NCBI RefSeq assembly: GCF_900155865.1 | Contig: NZ_LT707006.1 | Span: forward strand, 4,008,577 to 4,072,576 | Reading direction: 5' to 3' | DNA length: 64,000 bases | From: Bacteroides bouchesdurhonensis | GTDB lineage: Bacteria; Bacteroidota; Bacteroidia; Bacteroidales; Bacteroidaceae | Part shown: piece after piece, positions 35,773 through 44,846 of the stretch | How the letters are laid out: each line of letters opens with the position of its first letter | Numbering within the stretch: position 1 is the stretch's first letter | Made by a program: the position numbers and the translations under genes | The notes under the pieces: model-generated | What the model was told of the DNA's origin: nothing | The model's database searches: none | The model's input: the letters and a program-made list of their open reading frames with translations, nothing else

Positions 35773-36363
35773 ATGAAATCAATTGAAGTAAAAGGAACTG
35801 CAAGAACAATTGCAGAACGCTCTTCAGAACAAGCAAGAGCTTTGAAAGAAATTCGCAAGAATGGTGGCGTACCTTGTGTATTGTACGGAGGTAATGAAGT
35901 GATTCACTTCACAGTAACTAATGAGGGACTTCGTAACTTAGTTTACACTCCGCATATCTATGTAGTAGATTTAGATATCGATGGCAAAAAAGTAAACGCT
36001 ATTATGAAAGATATCCAATTCCATCCAGTAAAGGATACTATCCTACATGTAGACTTCTATCAAATTGACGAAGCTAAACCTATCGTGATGGAAGTTCCTG
36101 TACAATTGGAAGGTCTTGCAGAAGGTGTGAAAGCCGGTGGTAAATTGGCTTTGCAGATGCGTAAGATCAAAGTGAAAGCTTTATACAACATTATCCCTGA
36201 GAAACTTACTATCAACGTTTCTCACCTTGGCTTAGGTAAAACAGTGAAAGTTGGTGAATTGAGCTTTGAGGGTCTTGAACTGATCAGTGCTAAAGAAGCT
36301 GTTGTATGTGCAGTCAAATTAACTCGTGCAGCAAGAGGTGCAGCTGCTACAGCAGGCAAGTAA
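35773..36363 (+). CDS. rplY: 50S ribosomal protein L25/Ctc
   Basis: 196 residues, the long CTC form with an N-terminal 5S-rRNA-binding L25 domain (about 1-95; VKGTARTIAERSSEQARALK, IRKNGGVPCVLYGGNEVIHF) and the C-terminal TL5-like domain (VMEVPVQLEGLAEGVKAGGK), ending in an Ala-rich tail. It binds 5S rRNA in the large subunit. It is followed by a long nested hairpin and pth, the usual rplY-pth gene pair. Confidence 0.97.
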   Translation: MKSIEVKGTARTIAERSSEQARALKEIRKNGGVPCVLYGGNEVIHFTVTNEGLRNLVYTPHIYVVDLDIDGKKVNAIMKDIQFHPVKDTILHVDFYQIDEAKPIVMEVPVQLEGLAEGVKAGGKLALQMRKIKVKALYNIIPEKLTINVSHLGLGKTVKVGELSFEGLELISAKEAVVCAVKLTRAARGAAATAGK

Positions 36364-36394
36364 TTTGAGAATATCCCTATAGCAGAGATATAAC

Positions 36395-36466
36395 GAAACG
36401 CAGATTAATGCAGATTAAAGCAGATGTTCAGTCTGCATTAGTTTGTATTGATCTGCGTTTCTCTTT
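36395..36466 (+). terminator. Nested hairpin between rplY and pth
   Basis: Outer stem GAAACGCAGAT / ATCTGCGTTTC (36395-36405 / 36451-36461) and inner stem TAATGCAGA / TCTGCATTA (36406-36414 / 36432-36440), then TCTTTTAT. Both stems are perfect. It could terminate rplY or act as a mRNA processing site. Confidence 0.65.
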
Positions 36467-36499
36467 TATATTTAAGAACTATTTTCTTTAGAAAAAGTA

Positions 36500-37069
36500 A
36501 TGATAAAATATCTAATTGTAGGTTTAGGAAACATTGGTCCCGAATATCATGAAACCCGACATAATATCGGATTCATGACAGTAGACGCATTGGCTAAAAT
36601 AAATAACGCTCCTCCTTTTATTGATAGACGTTATGGTTTTACTACAAGTTTCTCCATTAAAGGTCGCCAATTAATCCTCCTTAAGCCTTCAACCTTCATG
36701 AATCTAAGTGGATTAGCTTTACGCTACTGGATGCAGAAAGAAAACATTCCATTGGAGAATGTGTTAGTAATAGTGGACGATTTAGCGTTGCCCTTCGGAA
36801 CCTTACGTTTAAAAGGAAAAGGAAGCGATGCAGGACACAATGGCCTGAAACACATTGCTGCAACTTTGGGCACACAAAATTATGCCCGTCTGCGTTTTGG
36901 CATCGGAAATGATTTCCCTCGGGGAGGACAAGTAGATTATGTGCTCGGACATTTTACCGATGACGATTGGAAAATAATGAATGAACGTTTAGATACAGCA
37001 GGCGAGATTATCAAAAGCTTCTGTCTTGCCGGCATTGATATAACAATGAACCAATTCAACAAGAAGTAA
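36500..37069 (+). CDS. pth: Peptidyl-tRNA hydrolase
   Basis: 189 residues, full length. N-terminal LIVGLGNIGPEYHETRHNIG with the catalytic His in RHNIG, FMNLSG loop (STFMNLSGLALRYW), and the VDDLALPFG / KGKGSDAGHNGLKHI motifs. It recycles peptidyl-tRNA released by stalled ribosomes; cytoplasmic. Paired with rplY upstream and an S4-domain protein 43 bp downstream. Confidence 0.98.
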   Translation: MIKYLIVGLGNIGPEYHETRHNIGFMTVDALAKINNAPPFIDRRYGFTTSFSIKGRQLILLKPSTFMNLSGLALRYWMQKENIPLENVLVIVDDLALPFGTLRLKGKGSDAGHNGLKHIAATLGTQNYARLRFGIGNDFPRGGQVDYVLGHFTDDDWKIMNERLDTAGEIIKSFCLAGIDITMNQFNKK

Positions 37070-37112
37070 CCGTCTGATTTATTAATAAACTTTTAATTTT
37101 GTAATTAACATT

Positions 37113-37535
37113 ATGGCTGAAGCAAGAATAGATAAATGGATGTGGGCTGTACGAATCTTCAAAACACGTACAATTGCAGCTGAAGCTTGCAAGAAAGGTC
37201 GTGTCACCATGAACGGTTCACAAATAAAAGCAGCCCGAATGGTAAAGCCCGGTGATGTGATACAAGTAAAAAAGCCACCTATCACTTATTCTTTCAAAGT
37301 TTTACAAACCATCGAGAAACGTGTCGGTGCAAAACTCGTACCGGAAATGATGGAGAATGTAACAACTCCCGACCAATATGAATTGTTAGAGATGAGTAAA
37401 ATAAGCGGATTTATAGATCGTGCACGTGGAACAGGACGTCCTACTAAGAAAGATCGTCGAAACTTGGAAGAATTCACGACTCCGGAATTTCTGGACGATT
37501 TCGATTTTGAATTTGATTTTGATAGCGAAGATTAA
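37113..37535 (+). CDS. S4-domain RNA-binding protein (Hsp15/HslR-like)
   Basis: 140 residues. N-terminal S4 domain: RIDKWMWAVRIFKTRTIAAE, CKKGRVTMNGSQIKAARMVK, PGDVIQVK. Hsp15-type proteins bind 50S subunits carrying stalled nascent chains. The C-terminal tail is acidic (DDFDFEFDFDSED), unlike the basic tail of E. coli Hsp15. It lies downstream of pth, consistent with ribosome rescue. Confidence 0.92.
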   Translation: MAEARIDKWMWAVRIFKTRTIAAEACKKGRVTMNGSQIKAARMVKPGDVIQVKKPPITYSFKVLQTIEKRVGAKLVPEMMENVTTPDQYELLEMSKISGFIDRARGTGRPTKKDRRNLEEFTTPEFLDDFDFEFDFDSED

Positions 37536-37638
37536 AGTCTCCCTACGAATCGACTTCCAAGAGGAGATAAGATCAGAAACTTCTTACTTATCAAAGATCC
37601 ACAAAATAAAAAGGGATATTCGTAAAATAATAAAATTT

Positions 37639-37676
37639 AAGGCAACTAATTCATTGCGAGTTAGTTGCCTTTTTTG
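37639..37676 (+). terminator. Terminator after the S4-domain gene
   Basis: AAGGCAACTAA / TTAGTTGCCTT perfect 11-bp stem followed by TTTTTG. Confidence 0.85.
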
Positions 37677-37744
37677 TATCTTTAAGCATTCCCCCCAAAA
37701 AACGGTTTGACGGCCAAAACGGGGGTAATCTAAACTAAAAAGAC

Positions 37745-39103
37745 ATGGTAAAGATACAAAAAATATCCGAAATCGAACCTTGTTTAGGTTTTACCGAGTT
37801 CGATATGCTAAAAAAATATCGTCAAAGTTTTGCAACGAGCGAATTAGGTCGCCTCCATGCTCTGTTTCCTTTCTCGGAACTGGCCCGGCAAATGCATTTG
37901 AAGTCCTCTGCTTTGGGTCGTAAAAGTTATTTTTCTCCCGAAGGTAAAATAGCCTTGATGGTCCTGAAGTCCTATACCAACTTTTCCGATGCACAACTGA
38001 TTGAGCATTTAAACGGTAATATTCATTACCAGTTATTTTGTGGTGTTCAGATTGATCCTCTTCATCCACTGACCAATCCTAAAATCGTCAGTGCGATTCG
38101 TCAGGAAGTAGCGGACCGCCTTGATATTGAGTCCCTCCAGCTTATTCTGGCTGAGCATTGGAAACCTTATCTTGAGAACCTTCATGTCTGTATGACCGAT
38201 GCCACCTGTTATGAAAGTCATTTGCGCTTTCCTACTGATGTCAAACTCTTATGGGAAGGTATTGTATGGCTTCATCGCCATCTGTGCAAACATTGCCGTA
38301 CATTGCACATACAACGTCCCCGTAACAAGTATCTTGATGTAAGCCGTGCCTACCTTGCTTACAGTAAACTGCGTAAACGCAGGAAATCACAGACCCGTAT
38401 GATTAAACGCAGGCTACTTCAGTTATTGGAAAAGCTACTGGACCAGCTGGAGCAGCTTCATTCATCCTACAGGCACAGGCTTACACTATCCTCTGATTAC
38501 CAAAGGCGTTTCTCGGTCATACAGACGGTCCTTGAGCAAGGGAAGAATTTATTTGCAGGCAAAAAAGTGTCCAACCGTATCGTGAGTATCGACCGGCATT
38601 ACCTTCGCCCCATTATCAGAGGCAAGGAAACCAAATCCGTTGAGTTCGGAGCCAAGGTCAACAATATACAGATAGATGGAATCTCCTTCATAGAACATAT
38701 CTCCTTTAAGGCTTTTAACGAAGGAGTACGTTTGAAAGACTGTATTCATTTGCAACAACAACTGACCAAGGTCAGGGTTAAGGCGCTTGCAGCGGATTCA
38801 ATCTATGCTAATAATGCCAACCGGAAATTTTGTACTAAATATCATATAAGTACTTCCTTTAAGCGTAAGGGAAGAGCTGCCAAAGATGAGCCACTTCGGA
38901 AAATCTTACGGTCGGAACTCAGCCGTGAAAGGGCTACCCGCCTGGAAGGAAGTTTTGGAACGCAGAAACAACATTACTCACTGGCCAGAATAAAAGCCAG
39001 AAACAGGAAAACGGAAATACTTTGGATTTTCTTTGGAATACATACGGCCAATGCGGTATCTATGATAGAAAAGGTCGAAAAGAAAAAAAGAACGGCTGCA
39101 TAA
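37745..39103 (+). CDS. IS1182/IS5-superfamily DDE transposase
   Basis: 452 residues. The N-terminal DUF772-like transposase domain (GKIALMVLKSYTNFSDAQLI, EHLNGNIHYQLFCGV) is followed by the DDE core: first Asp in VCMTDATCYESHL, second Asp in VKALAADSIYANN, and the Glu in RLEGSFGTQKQHYSLARIKA. A Lys/Arg-rich helical insertion lies at about 190-260. It appears intact. Flanking inverted repeats and a target duplication could not be fixed by eye, so the element boundaries (approximately 37690-39160) remain open. Confidence 0.85.
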   Translation: MVKIQKISEIEPCLGFTEFDMLKKYRQSFATSELGRLHALFPFSELARQMHLKSSALGRKSYFSPEGKIALMVLKSYTNFSDAQLIEHLNGNIHYQLFCGVQIDPLHPLTNPKIVSAIRQEVADRLDIESLQLILAEHWKPYLENLHVCMTDATCYESHLRFPTDVKLLWEGIVWLHRHLCKHCRTLHIQRPRNKYLDVSRAYLAYSKLRKRRKSQTRMIKRRLLQLLEKLLDQLEQLHSSYRHRLTLSSDYQRRFSVIQTVLEQGKNLFAGKKVSNRIVSIDRHYLRPIIRGKETKSVEFGAKVNNIQIDGISFIEHISFKAFNEGVRLKDCIHLQQQLTKVRVKALAADSIYANNANRKFCTKYHISTSFKRKGRAAKDEPLRKILRSELSRERATRLEGSFGTQKQHYSLARIKARNRKTEILWIFFGIHTANAVSMIEKVEKKKRTAA

Positions 39104-39403
39104 TCAGACTAAAAGAAGAAGAAGAAAAGAGGAGAGGTTTTTAACTTCCCCTAAAAAGACATATACATAATGTACCGTTGGGAAGAAAGAATAAGAATAT
39201 GTAAATAATATTCTATTAAAAAGATACAAGACTTGAGACTTTACACAAAAAAATTAAGAGAAAAGCTCACGTAAAGTAAAACTGTTCTCTTAATTTATAA
39301 GAAAGAGGGACATTTACTGAATATCCCTAAAAAAAGAAGATGGCAAAAGAAAGTTTTGCCATTCTTATGATTGTAAACCTCCTTCAATATCTATAAATCA
39401 AGA
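39104..39403. other. Spacer with two hairpins
   Basis: A perfect 12-bp inverted repeat AAATTAAGAGAA / TTCTCTTAATTT (39251-39262 / 39285-39296) and the terminator at 39340-39362. Part of it may be the IS right end. No gene seen. Confidence 0.5.
39330..39363 (-). terminator. Terminator of the HIT-family gene
   Basis: ATGGCAAAA / TTTTGCCAT 9-bp stem (39340-39348 / 39354-39362), with the preceding A-run giving a U-run on the minus strand. Confidence 0.75.
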
Positions 39404-39829
39404 TTATAAATTAGCTTTCAAAGCATCAATTAATTCTTGATACTCAGCATCTGTCAAATAAACCTTTCCCGGATTCATTTGAAATGTACTTCCGTAATCT
39501 GGTCCGCCTATATACTTTGGAGCCAAATGGAAATGCAGATGCGACAGTTTATCAGAGTAAGCACCATAATTTATCTTTTCCGGTTGGAAAGCCTTCTGCA
39601 TAGCTCGAGTTACGCGAACTACATCTGCCATAAAAGCATTACGTTCTTCATCACTCAATTCATTTAAATCGTTCACATGATCTTTGTAAGCAACAAGACA
39701 ACGTCCACGATAGGTTTGTTCTTTAAATAAAAACACACGTGACACACTCAACTGTGTAATCTCAATCATCAGATTATGCAACATCTCGTTGTTCTGGCAA
39801 TACAGACATTCTTTCGGATCGCTCTTCAT
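39404..39829 (-). CDS. HIT-family hydrolase
   Basis: 141 residues. The histidine triad HLHFHLAPKY (HxHxHxxP, about 101-110) is intact, preceded by an N-terminal CLYC pair (8-11) that binds zinc in many HIT proteins. HIT enzymes hydrolyse or transfer nucleoside phosphoramidates and dinucleoside polyphosphates; the precise substrate is unknown. It precedes no operon partner; the antiporter gene upstream on the same strand is 51 bp away. Confidence 0.93.
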   Translation of the reverse strand: MKSDPKECLYCQNNEMLHNLMIEITQLSVSRVFLFKEQTYRGRCLVAYKDHVNDLNELSDEERNAFMADVVRVTRAMQKAFQPEKINYGAYSDKLSHLHFHLAPKYIGGPDYGSTFQMNPGKVYLTDAEYQELIDALKANL

Positions 39830-39880
39830 ATTATTATTATTTTATGTTTCAGTAAATAAATAAAAGTAGTTCTACTACTT

Positions 39881-42151
39881 TTATCCTACTTGTAATTTTT
39901 CATCTTTTTGATTCACTAATAGGTAGACATCTTCTTTCTCACCTACTACCCATACTACATCACCTTCCTCAAACGGTACATTTACATCCGGTGTAACTAA
40001 TGTTCCATCCTCTCGTTCCACCCCCACAATCATACACCGGTATTTATCACGAATTCCAGACTCGCGAATAGTCTTACCTAAAAAAATAGAATCAGTATCA
40101 ACAATGAACTGTTTCAAGCTCATTTCACTCTGCTCATATACCTGCCAGTCAATCTTCGCACCATTTTGCATATCTTCACTGAAGTTATTCAGCTGCTCAT
40201 CCGTTCCAATCACTTGTATCTTATCCAATGGAAACAAACGTTCGGCACCACCGGGAATATTAATTCTCCTTCTCCCTCGAAGGATAGAAGCGACATGTAC
40301 TCCATATCTTTTCCCCAGATTTAGCTCCATCAAAGTCCTTCCAGCCCAAGGTGATTCTCCAGGAATTTCCAAATCCGCTAAATGTAAATCATGAGACAAT
40401 AAACGCCCCGCATATTCCGGTTTCTTCTCCCCCAAATACTCTGCACGAACATCCCGGGAACGCAAATTTTGAAAAAAGCGTCGTTCAATCAAGATGGACT
40501 GTTTTTTCAGACGGCGAGACCATACCATCAATAGTACTACCAATACAGCCACACCAATTATCAATCCGATAGAGGCTTTGAATAAACCTGAAATAATAAA
40601 AATGACAAATAATACCGCTATCATCACCCGAATAACAATCGTAGCAACCAATGGTGCACGATTAGCCCGGCTATCATGCCATAAAGTCATAAATTCTACT
40701 GAATGATTTTTCTTCACCATAATAGCACGCAGGAAAGGTGAAATAAAAAGTATAATAAATACCGCACCGAGCAATGAAGCCCAAAATGGAGGCAAGTTTT
40801 CCTTAAAAAACGGAATCACAAAACGGAAAGAGAGTGCAATAACAGATATACTGACTATTGAATAAACAACAGTGATCCGTATGATCGCCAATAACAATTT
40901 TTTCCACAGATTATCATGATTCATTGCCGTCTGTGAACCAGTATAACGTAATAACATCTTTCGCCAAGATGCAGGAAGATGAGCATCCACAAAAGTAAAA
41001 GCCGGTTCTGCAAAACGAATCATATAAGGAGTCAGAAAAGTAGTAATAACAGAAACTGCTACTACAATAGGATACAAAAACTCACTCGTCACATGCAAAG
41101 AGACTCCCAAAGAAGCAATAATAAAAGCAAACTCACCAATCTGTGTTAAACTAAAACCGCACTGCATTGCTGTCTTCAAAGACTTTCCTGAAAGAATCAC
41201 TCCGAAAGTTCCAAAGGTAGCCTGTCCCAAAATAACAGCAATTGTTATCACAATAATAGGCACAGCATATTCCACAATCATTGCAGGATTTACCATCATA
41301 CCTACCGACACGAAGAAAATTGCCCCGAAAAGATCTTTCACCGGTTTTACTAAACGATCTATGGACTCAGCCTCAATCGTTTCAGCCAAAATAGATCCCA
41401 TTATAAAAGCTCCAAATGCAGCAGAAAATCCTGTATGAGCAGCCATAACCACCATTCCAAAGCAAAGTGCCAACGAAACGATAAGTAACGTCTCCTCTCC
41501 CATCAATTTCCTGCAACGCTTCAGGAACTCCGGAATGAGATAGATACCCACTACAAACCATAAGATGAGGAAGAATAATAATTTACCGATACTTTCCAGC
41601 ATTTCAGTCCCTTCAAAGTTATGACTCACAGCCATAGTGGAAAGCATAACCATTAATACAATGGCGAGAATATCTTCCAGAATCAGAATACTCAAGACAA
41701 GCCCGGTAAACTGTTTCTTCCTAAATCCTAAATCATCAAAAGCTTTATAAATAATTGTAGTAGACGACATGGCGATCATACCACCTAAGAAAAGACAATC
41801 CATACGATGCCAGCCAAAACCCATACCGACACCTATCCCTAGCAGAATCATACAAAAGATAATAGTACATGCAGCGATGACAGCAGAACCTCCAACTTTG
41901 ACAATCTTCTTAAAGCTAAATTCCAGTCCAAGTGCAAATAATAAGAAGATAACGCCTATATCTGCCCATGTTTTAATATTAGCAGTATCCATCACCGAAG
42001 GGGTGTATGGCATATGCGGACTTGCCAGAAAACCAGCTACTACATACCCTAATACCAGAGGTTGCTTTAATTTTTTAAATAGCAAGGTCATGATACCTGC
42101 ACAGATTAATATCAGTGCCAGATCAGCTATAAGTGTAGGTAATTGAGACAT
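39881..42151 (-). CDS. Cation:proton antiporter with TrkA-C domains (KefB-like)
   Basis: 756 residues. Residues about 1-385 form the 12-helix Na+/H+ exchanger domain (LGYVVAGFLASPHMPYTPSV, FLLFALGLEFSFKKIVKVGG, GAFIMGSILAETIEAESIDR). A second group of four membrane helices (about 425-560) follows, then two RCK-C/TrkA-C domains (about 590-660 and 670-750; IPGESPWAGRTLMELNLGKR, EEGDVVWVVGEKEDVYLLVN) that sense a ligand in the cytoplasm. The middle membrane block is an addition relative to E. coli KefB, and there is no TrkA-N domain. The ion is not predictable. Promoter -7 box TAATTTTG at 42173-42180 (minus strand). Confidence 0.9.
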   Translation of the reverse strand: MSQLPTLIADLALILICAGIMTLLFKKLKQPLVLGYVVAGFLASPHMPYTPSVMDTANIKTWADIGVIFLLFALGLEFSFKKIVKVGGSAVIAACTIIFCMILLGIGVGMGFGWHRMDCLFLGGMIAMSSTTIIYKAFDDLGFRKKQFTGLVLSILILEDILAIVLMVMLSTMAVSHNFEGTEMLESIGKLLFFLILWFVVGIYLIPEFLKRCRKLMGEETLLIVSLALCFGMVVMAAHTGFSAAFGAFIMGSILAETIEAESIDRLVKPVKDLFGAIFFVSVGMMVNPAMIVEYAVPIIVITIAVILGQATFGTFGVILSGKSLKTAMQCGFSLTQIGEFAFIIASLGVSLHVTSEFLYPIVVAVSVITTFLTPYMIRFAEPAFTFVDAHLPASWRKMLLRYTGSQTAMNHDNLWKKLLLAIIRITVVYSIVSISVIALSFRFVIPFFKENLPPFWASLLGAVFIILFISPFLRAIMVKKNHSVEFMTLWHDSRANRAPLVATIVIRVMIAVLFVIFIISGLFKASIGLIIGVAVLVVLLMVWSRRLKKQSILIERRFFQNLRSRDVRAEYLGEKKPEYAGRLLSHDLHLADLEIPGESPWAGRTLMELNLGKRYGVHVASILRGRRRINIPGGAERLFPLDKIQVIGTDEQLNNFSEDMQNGAKIDWQVYEQSEMSLKQFIVDTDSIFLGKTIRESGIRDKYRCMIVGVEREDGTLVTPDVNVPFEEGDVVWVVGEKEDVYLLVNQKDEKLQVG

Positions 42152-42361
42152 CGATTTATCTTAATTTGCTGACAAAATTAGAATAAATCTATGGCATAAA
42201 CAACATTTAAGGATATATTTACTATTAATGAATATCAGAATGTATGATCATATACTTCAAAACATGAATGACGTGAATAACATAGATTTATTAAACTCTT
42301 TTAAAGCTAAAAATCCACATCATTCACGTCACCTGCTACTAGTTTTTTTTATATTAATCGA

Positions 42362-43447
42362 TCATTTCCTAAATGGCGGCTTCACCACTTCGGCTTTCAA
42401 TTTGCGTCCACGCATATCAATATAAATCTCCGTTCCGACTTTACTGTATTCCGGCTTCACATATCCCATCCCAATACCAATCTTACGAGTAGGCGACATC
42501 GTTCCGGAAGTAACCACTCCTATCTTCTCCCCTTCTGCATTGACCAACTCATAACCATGACGGGGAATTCCGCGATCGATCATCTCAAAACCAACCAACT
42601 TACGAGTAACCCCTTCCGCTTTCTGTTTTTCCAACATTGGACGATTGATAAAATCTTTGCCATCCACAAACTTAGTAATCCATCCTAAGCCCGCTTCAAT
42701 GGGAGAAGTTGTATCATCCAGGTCATTACCATAAAGACAAAATCCCATTTCCAGACGAAGAGTGTCACGCGCACCCAAACCAACAGGTTTGATACCATAC
42801 TCCTCTCCTGCTTGAAAAACAGCTTTCCAGATTTTATCTGCTGCTTCCGGATAAAAATAAAGTTCAAAACCTCCTGCACCGGTATAGCCGGTATTTGATA
42901 TAATCACATTTTCTTCTCCTGCAAACGTACCAACCGCAAACGTATAATAAGGTATAGCAGACAAATCAATGTCTGTCAGTTTCTGCAAAGCGAGAATAGC
43001 CTTTGGACCTTGTACAGCAAGCTGCGCTGTGCAATCCGAAGAATTTTCCAATTCCGCTCCTTCCGTATTATGAGAAACGCACCAATTCCAATCTTTCTGA
43101 ATATTAGCGGCATTAACTACCAATAGATATTTTTGGGGTTCAAAATGATATACCAATAAGTCATCTACAATTCCTCCTTCTTCATTTGGGAAGCACGTAT
43201 ATTGTATCTTTCCCGGAGTAAGAGACACCACATTATTGGAAGTCACCTTTTGAAGAAAAGACAAAGCATGGGGACCTTTCACCCAGAATTCTCCCATGTG
43301 GGATACATCAAACACACCGGCAGCATTACAAACAGTCAGATGTTCATCAATGATACCGGAATATTCGATAGGCATATTATAACCTGCAAACTCGTGCATT
43401 TTAGCACCGAGTGCAACATGTTTCTCTGTAAACGGAGTGGTTTTCAT
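42362..43447 (-). CDS. gcvT: Glycine cleavage system aminomethyltransferase T
   Basis: 361 residues, full length. The N-terminal folate-binding GcvT fold has MPIEYSGIIDEHLTVCNAAG and FDVSHMGEFWVKGP; the tetrahydrofolate-binding Asp/Glu region is in NTGYTGAGGFELYFYPEAAD and GARDTLRLEMGFCLYGNDLD. It transfers the aminomethyl carbon of glycine to tetrahydrofolate. gcvH and gcvP are not adjacent. It follows pepT by 54 bp on the same strand. Confidence 0.97.
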   Translation of the reverse strand: MKTTPFTEKHVALGAKMHEFAGYNMPIEYSGIIDEHLTVCNAAGVFDVSHMGEFWVKGPHALSFLQKVTSNNVVSLTPGKIQYTCFPNEEGGIVDDLLVYHFEPQKYLLVVNAANIQKDWNWCVSHNTEGAELENSSDCTAQLAVQGPKAILALQKLTDIDLSAIPYYTFAVGTFAGEENVIISNTGYTGAGGFELYFYPEAADKIWKAVFQAGEEYGIKPVGLGARDTLRLEMGFCLYGNDLDDTTSPIEAGLGWITKFVDGKDFINRPMLEKQKAEGVTRKLVGFEMIDRGIPRHGYELVNAEGEKIGVVTSGTMSPTRKIGIGMGYVKPEYSKVGTEIYIDMRGRKLKAEVVKPPFRK

Positions 43448-43501
43448 AAATATTATTTTAAGAATTAAGTATTAGGTGTTAATGATACTCATTATTGATT
43501 T

Positions 43502-44725
43502 TTATTTAGAGGTTACCAATTCGGCAATCTTCACAATAACGTTCATTGCCTTCTCCATACTCTGAATAGGAACAAATTCATAACGTCCATGGAAATTCAG
43601 TCCTCCTGCAAAGATATTCGGGCAAGGCAAACCTTTGAAAGAGAGTTGCGCACCATCCGTACCACCACGAATCGGTTTTACGTTTGGTTTTACACCAACA
43701 GCTTCCATTGCAGCAAAAGCGACATCGATAATATGCATTACCGGTTCTATCTTCTCACGCATATTATAGTATTGATCACGCAATTCCAGAGTAGCCGTAC
43801 CTTCTCCATATTCTGCATTGATTTGTGCAACCATACGTTCCATTTCCTTTTTACGGTCCTCAAATTTCTCACGATTATGGTCACGGATAATATAAGTAAC
43901 TGTTGTTTGTTCTACTTCTCCCTGAATACCGATCAAATGATAGAATCCTTCATAACCTGTAGTCTGTTCCGGAACTTCCTGAGCAGGTAGCAGTGAGATA
44001 AACTTATTGGCAACGCGAATAGAGTTGATCATTTTATTTTTAGCATATCCCGGATGCACATTACGTCCTTTGAAGACAATCTTAGCTACAGCAGCATTGA
44101 AGTTTTCAAATTCAAGTTCTCCCAGTTCACCACCATCCATCGTATATGCCCACTCACAGCCAAATTTCTCGACATCAAACTTATGAGCTCCCTCACCGAT
44201 CTCTTCATCCGGATTGAACCCTATACGGATCTTTCCATGTTTGATCTCAGGATGGTCTTTCAAATAAACCATTGCTGATACAATTTCTGCAATACCAGCC
44301 TTATCGTCAGCTCCCAATAGTGTCTTACCATTGGTTACAATCAAATCTTCCCCTTTATGATCCAGTAGTTCCGGGAACTGTGCAGGAGAAAGAATTATGT
44401 TTTCCTCAGCACAAAGGACAATATCCGATCCATCATATTTTTCCACAATACGCGGAGTCACATCCTTACCTGTCATATCAGGACTGGTATCCATATGAGC
44501 AATAAACCCGATAGTCGGAATTTCTTTATCTATATTAGCCGGAAGAGTAGCAAAAAGATAGCCATGTTCATCCAATGTTATATCTTCTAATCCCAAAGAT
44601 TCCAGTTCAGTTTTCAAATACTCAGCAAAAATCATTTGCTTGGAAGTACTGGGAGTAAGACCTGTCGATTCATCAGATTGTGTATCGAAGCTTACATACT
44701 TTAAAAATCTGTCTACTAAAGTCAT
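43502..44725 (-). CDS. pepT: Peptidase T (tripeptide aminopeptidase)
   Basis: 407 residues, M20B metallopeptidase. Zinc ligands and catalytic residues are visible: IGFIAHMDTSPDMTG (His/Asp), TLLGADDKAGIAEI (bridging Asp), FNPDEEIGEGAHKFD (catalytic Glu pair), YTMDGGELGELEFENFNAA and the final His in GGLNFHGRYEFVPI. It removes N-terminal residues from tripeptides in the cytoplasm. It lies between the purF-like gene and gcvT, separated from the former by a terminator. Confidence 0.97.
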   Translation of the reverse strand: MTLVDRFLKYVSFDTQSDESTGLTPSTSKQMIFAEYLKTELESLGLEDITLDEHGYLFATLPANIDKEIPTIGFIAHMDTSPDMTGKDVTPRIVEKYDGSDIVLCAEENIILSPAQFPELLDHKGEDLIVTNGKTLLGADDKAGIAEIVSAMVYLKDHPEIKHGKIRIGFNPDEEIGEGAHKFDVEKFGCEWAYTMDGGELGELEFENFNAAVAKIVFKGRNVHPGYAKNKMINSIRVANKFISLLPAQEVPEQTTGYEGFYHLIGIQGEVEQTTVTYIIRDHNREKFEDRKKEMERMVAQINAEYGEGTATLELRDQYYNMREKIEPVMHIIDVAFAAMEAVGVKPNVKPIRGGTDGAQLSFKGLPCPNIFAGGLNFHGRYEFVPIQSMEKAMNVIVKIAELVTSK

Positions 44726-44790
44726 TTTATTTAATTACTAGTTATTAATTACAAATTACAATTTGATAGTTTATATTGCCGTAAAGGTAA

Positions 44791-44833
44791 AAAAAGAGCC
44801 GTAAATTACAAAGCAATTTACGGCTCTTTTTTA
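44791..44833 (-). terminator. Terminator of the PurF-like gene
   Basis: AAAGAGCCGTAAATT / AATTTACGGCTCTTT 15-bp perfect stem with a 7-nt loop; T-rich both ways, 14 bp past the stop. Confidence 0.9.
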
Positions 44834-44846
44834 TCTATAATATTCT

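Noticed and set aside
37690..39160. Exact ends of the IS1182/IS5-like element
   Set aside because: No convincing inverted repeats or duplication could be matched by eye, so only the transposase gene is reported.
42269..42331. TGACGTGAAT / ATTCACGTCA inverted repeat downstream of gcvT as a terminator
   Set aside because: Arms are 43 nt apart with an AT-only loop and no T-run on the right side; possible but too weak.
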